Origin: Planctomycetaceae bacterium UBA6163
GTDB lineage: Bacteria; Planctomycetota; Planctomycetia; Pirellulales; Pirellulaceae
DNA: 7,054 nt
Reading direction: 5' to 3'
Assembly: GCA_002428205.1 (NCBI GenBank)
Contig: DIUH01000099.1
Coordinates: forward strand, 15,584 to 22,637
A model generated the notes under the pieces. That model searched no databases and was not told where the DNA came from. It saw nothing but the letters and a program-made list of their open reading frames with translations. Both the position numbers and the translations under genes were made by a program. This document shows, in pieces, positions 6,448 to 7,054 of the stretch. The number at the start of each line of letters is the position of its first letter. The first letter of the stretch is position 1.

Positions 6448-7054
6448 AAAACAACAGGTCGTCCAAATCAGCGGTCAGGCCATTGATCGTCTCTTCGTCA
6501 TCGGTCTCCAGGGCCGTGTAAAGTTGTTCGCATAACGTTTCCAGCTCCTCTGCGTCATCACCCTGGACTCGCGGGGCCATTGTGCCGGCTCGCTCAAGCA
6601 GCGACGCCGTCTTGGGAAATCGTTCGCGAGCCTTTTCAAGCGGATGGTTCCTCGAATCCGCAGGACTTCTGTGAGCGTTGTCGACTCGCGTGTCGTCATG
6701 AAACTCACTCTTGGGCAACAATTCGTCATGCTGTGCGATCTCCGCAGATTGATCAAACATGTATTGCAATCGCGATTGGGCAGCCTGGCGTTCTTCGGCG
6801 GCGAACTTTGATAAGGCGTTGTCAACGACTAATTCTTCAACCCGGCCCGAAGCTGGCTGCTTGGCGGTGACCTTTAAGACACCATCGAGTGTTAGGTCAA
6901 ATCCGACCACCACCTTACGATGCGAGTCGTCATCGCCAGTCAACTGTAAGGTCAGCGTTCCGATCAAAAGATTGCGATCGGGTTCGGGATGCTCACCTTG
7001 AAGCACCTCGATGGCAACCTGTCGCTGATCATCAAACATCTTGGAAAACGCTTC
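6437..7054 (-). CDS. Hsp70/DnaK-like chaperone, C-terminal part (5' end outside window)
   Basis: The frame enters open from the right edge (first codons EAFSK) and ends at TAA 6437-6439, giving 205 visible residues. Residues about 1-92 are the beta substrate-binding domain of Hsp70: FDDQRQVAIEVLQGE, then LLIGTLTLQL, VVVGFDLTLDGVLKVTAK and a strand with VEELVVDNALSKF. The remainder is a charged helical region ending DDLLFYVQ, in place of the usual DnaK lid and acidic tail. This marks a divergent Hsp70 paralogue, not the housekeeping DnaK. The ATPase domain is not visible, so activity cannot be judged. The ATG at 7039 is an internal methionine and not the start, because homology continues upstream of it. 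It forms an operon with the overlapping zinc-ribbon gene. Confidence 0.9.
   Translation of the reverse strand, partial: EAFSKMFDDQRQVAIEVLQGEHPEPDRNLLIGTLTLQLTGDDDSHRKVVVGFDLTLDGVLKVTAKQPASGRVEELVVDNALSKFAAEERQAAQSRLQYMFDQSAEIAQHDELLPKSEFHDDTRVDNAHRSPADSRNHPLEKARERFPKTASLLERAGTMAPRVQGDDAEELETLCEQLYTALETDDEETINGLTADLDDLLFYVQ

Noticed and set aside
1..7054. CRISPR array, tRNA, rRNA, insertion sequence, toxin-antitoxin pair or biosynthetic cluster
   Set aside because: No regularly spaced direct repeats, cloverleaf, transposase motifs or paired small toxin/antitoxin genes were seen on either strand.

Overview
The window looks like a piece of a planctomycete chromosome, most likely Pirellulaceae / Rhodopirellula-like. 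The grounds are moderate GC (mid-50s by eye), frequent TCGATCG-type words, mostly weak or absent Shine-Dalgarno sites, and a typical gene content: a secreted isochorismatase-like/ThuA-like hydrolase, a multidomain phosphorelay kinase, a Uma2-family protein, and an Hsp70 followed by a small zinc-ribbon gene. The taxonomic call is inference; no marker gene is present.

All six genes I can support lie on the minus strand, so transcription runs from high to low coordinates. From the right edge: (1) the C-terminal third of a divergent Hsp70/DnaK-like chaperone, cut by the window edge; (2) a 76-residue zinc-ribbon protein whose ATG overlaps the Hsp70 stop by 11 bases; (3) a 178-base gap with a strong 41-base interrupted hairpin; (4) a 237-residue Uma2-family (PD-(D/E)XK-fold) protein with a near-perfect Shine-Dalgarno site and a C-terminal coiled coil; (5) a 183-base gap with no clear feature; (6) a 1120-residue membrane hybrid histidine kinase with two PAS domains, HisKA, HATPase, an apparent degenerate receiver, an intact receiver and an Hpt domain; (7) a 62-residue lipoprotein precursor with its own weak candidate promoter and a convincing intrinsic terminator; (8) an extended -10-like promoter followed by a secreted isochorismatase-like hydrolase that continues into a ThuA-like domain and runs off the left edge.

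The Hsp70 and zinc-ribbon genes are almost certainly translationally coupled and probably act together. The kinase carries a complete His-Asp-His relay but has no response regulator beside it in this window, so its output is unknown. The lipoprotein and the hydrolase look like independent transcription units separated by the terminator.

I do not see a clear new multigene system, CRISPR array, tRNA, rRNA or insertion sequence. The points most worth a second look are the cysteine hydrolase lacking the usual catalytic lysine and fused to a ThuA-like domain, the cryptic receiver in the kinase, and the hairpin/zinc-ribbon 3' region, which may be a dispersed repeat that has altered the end of a gene.
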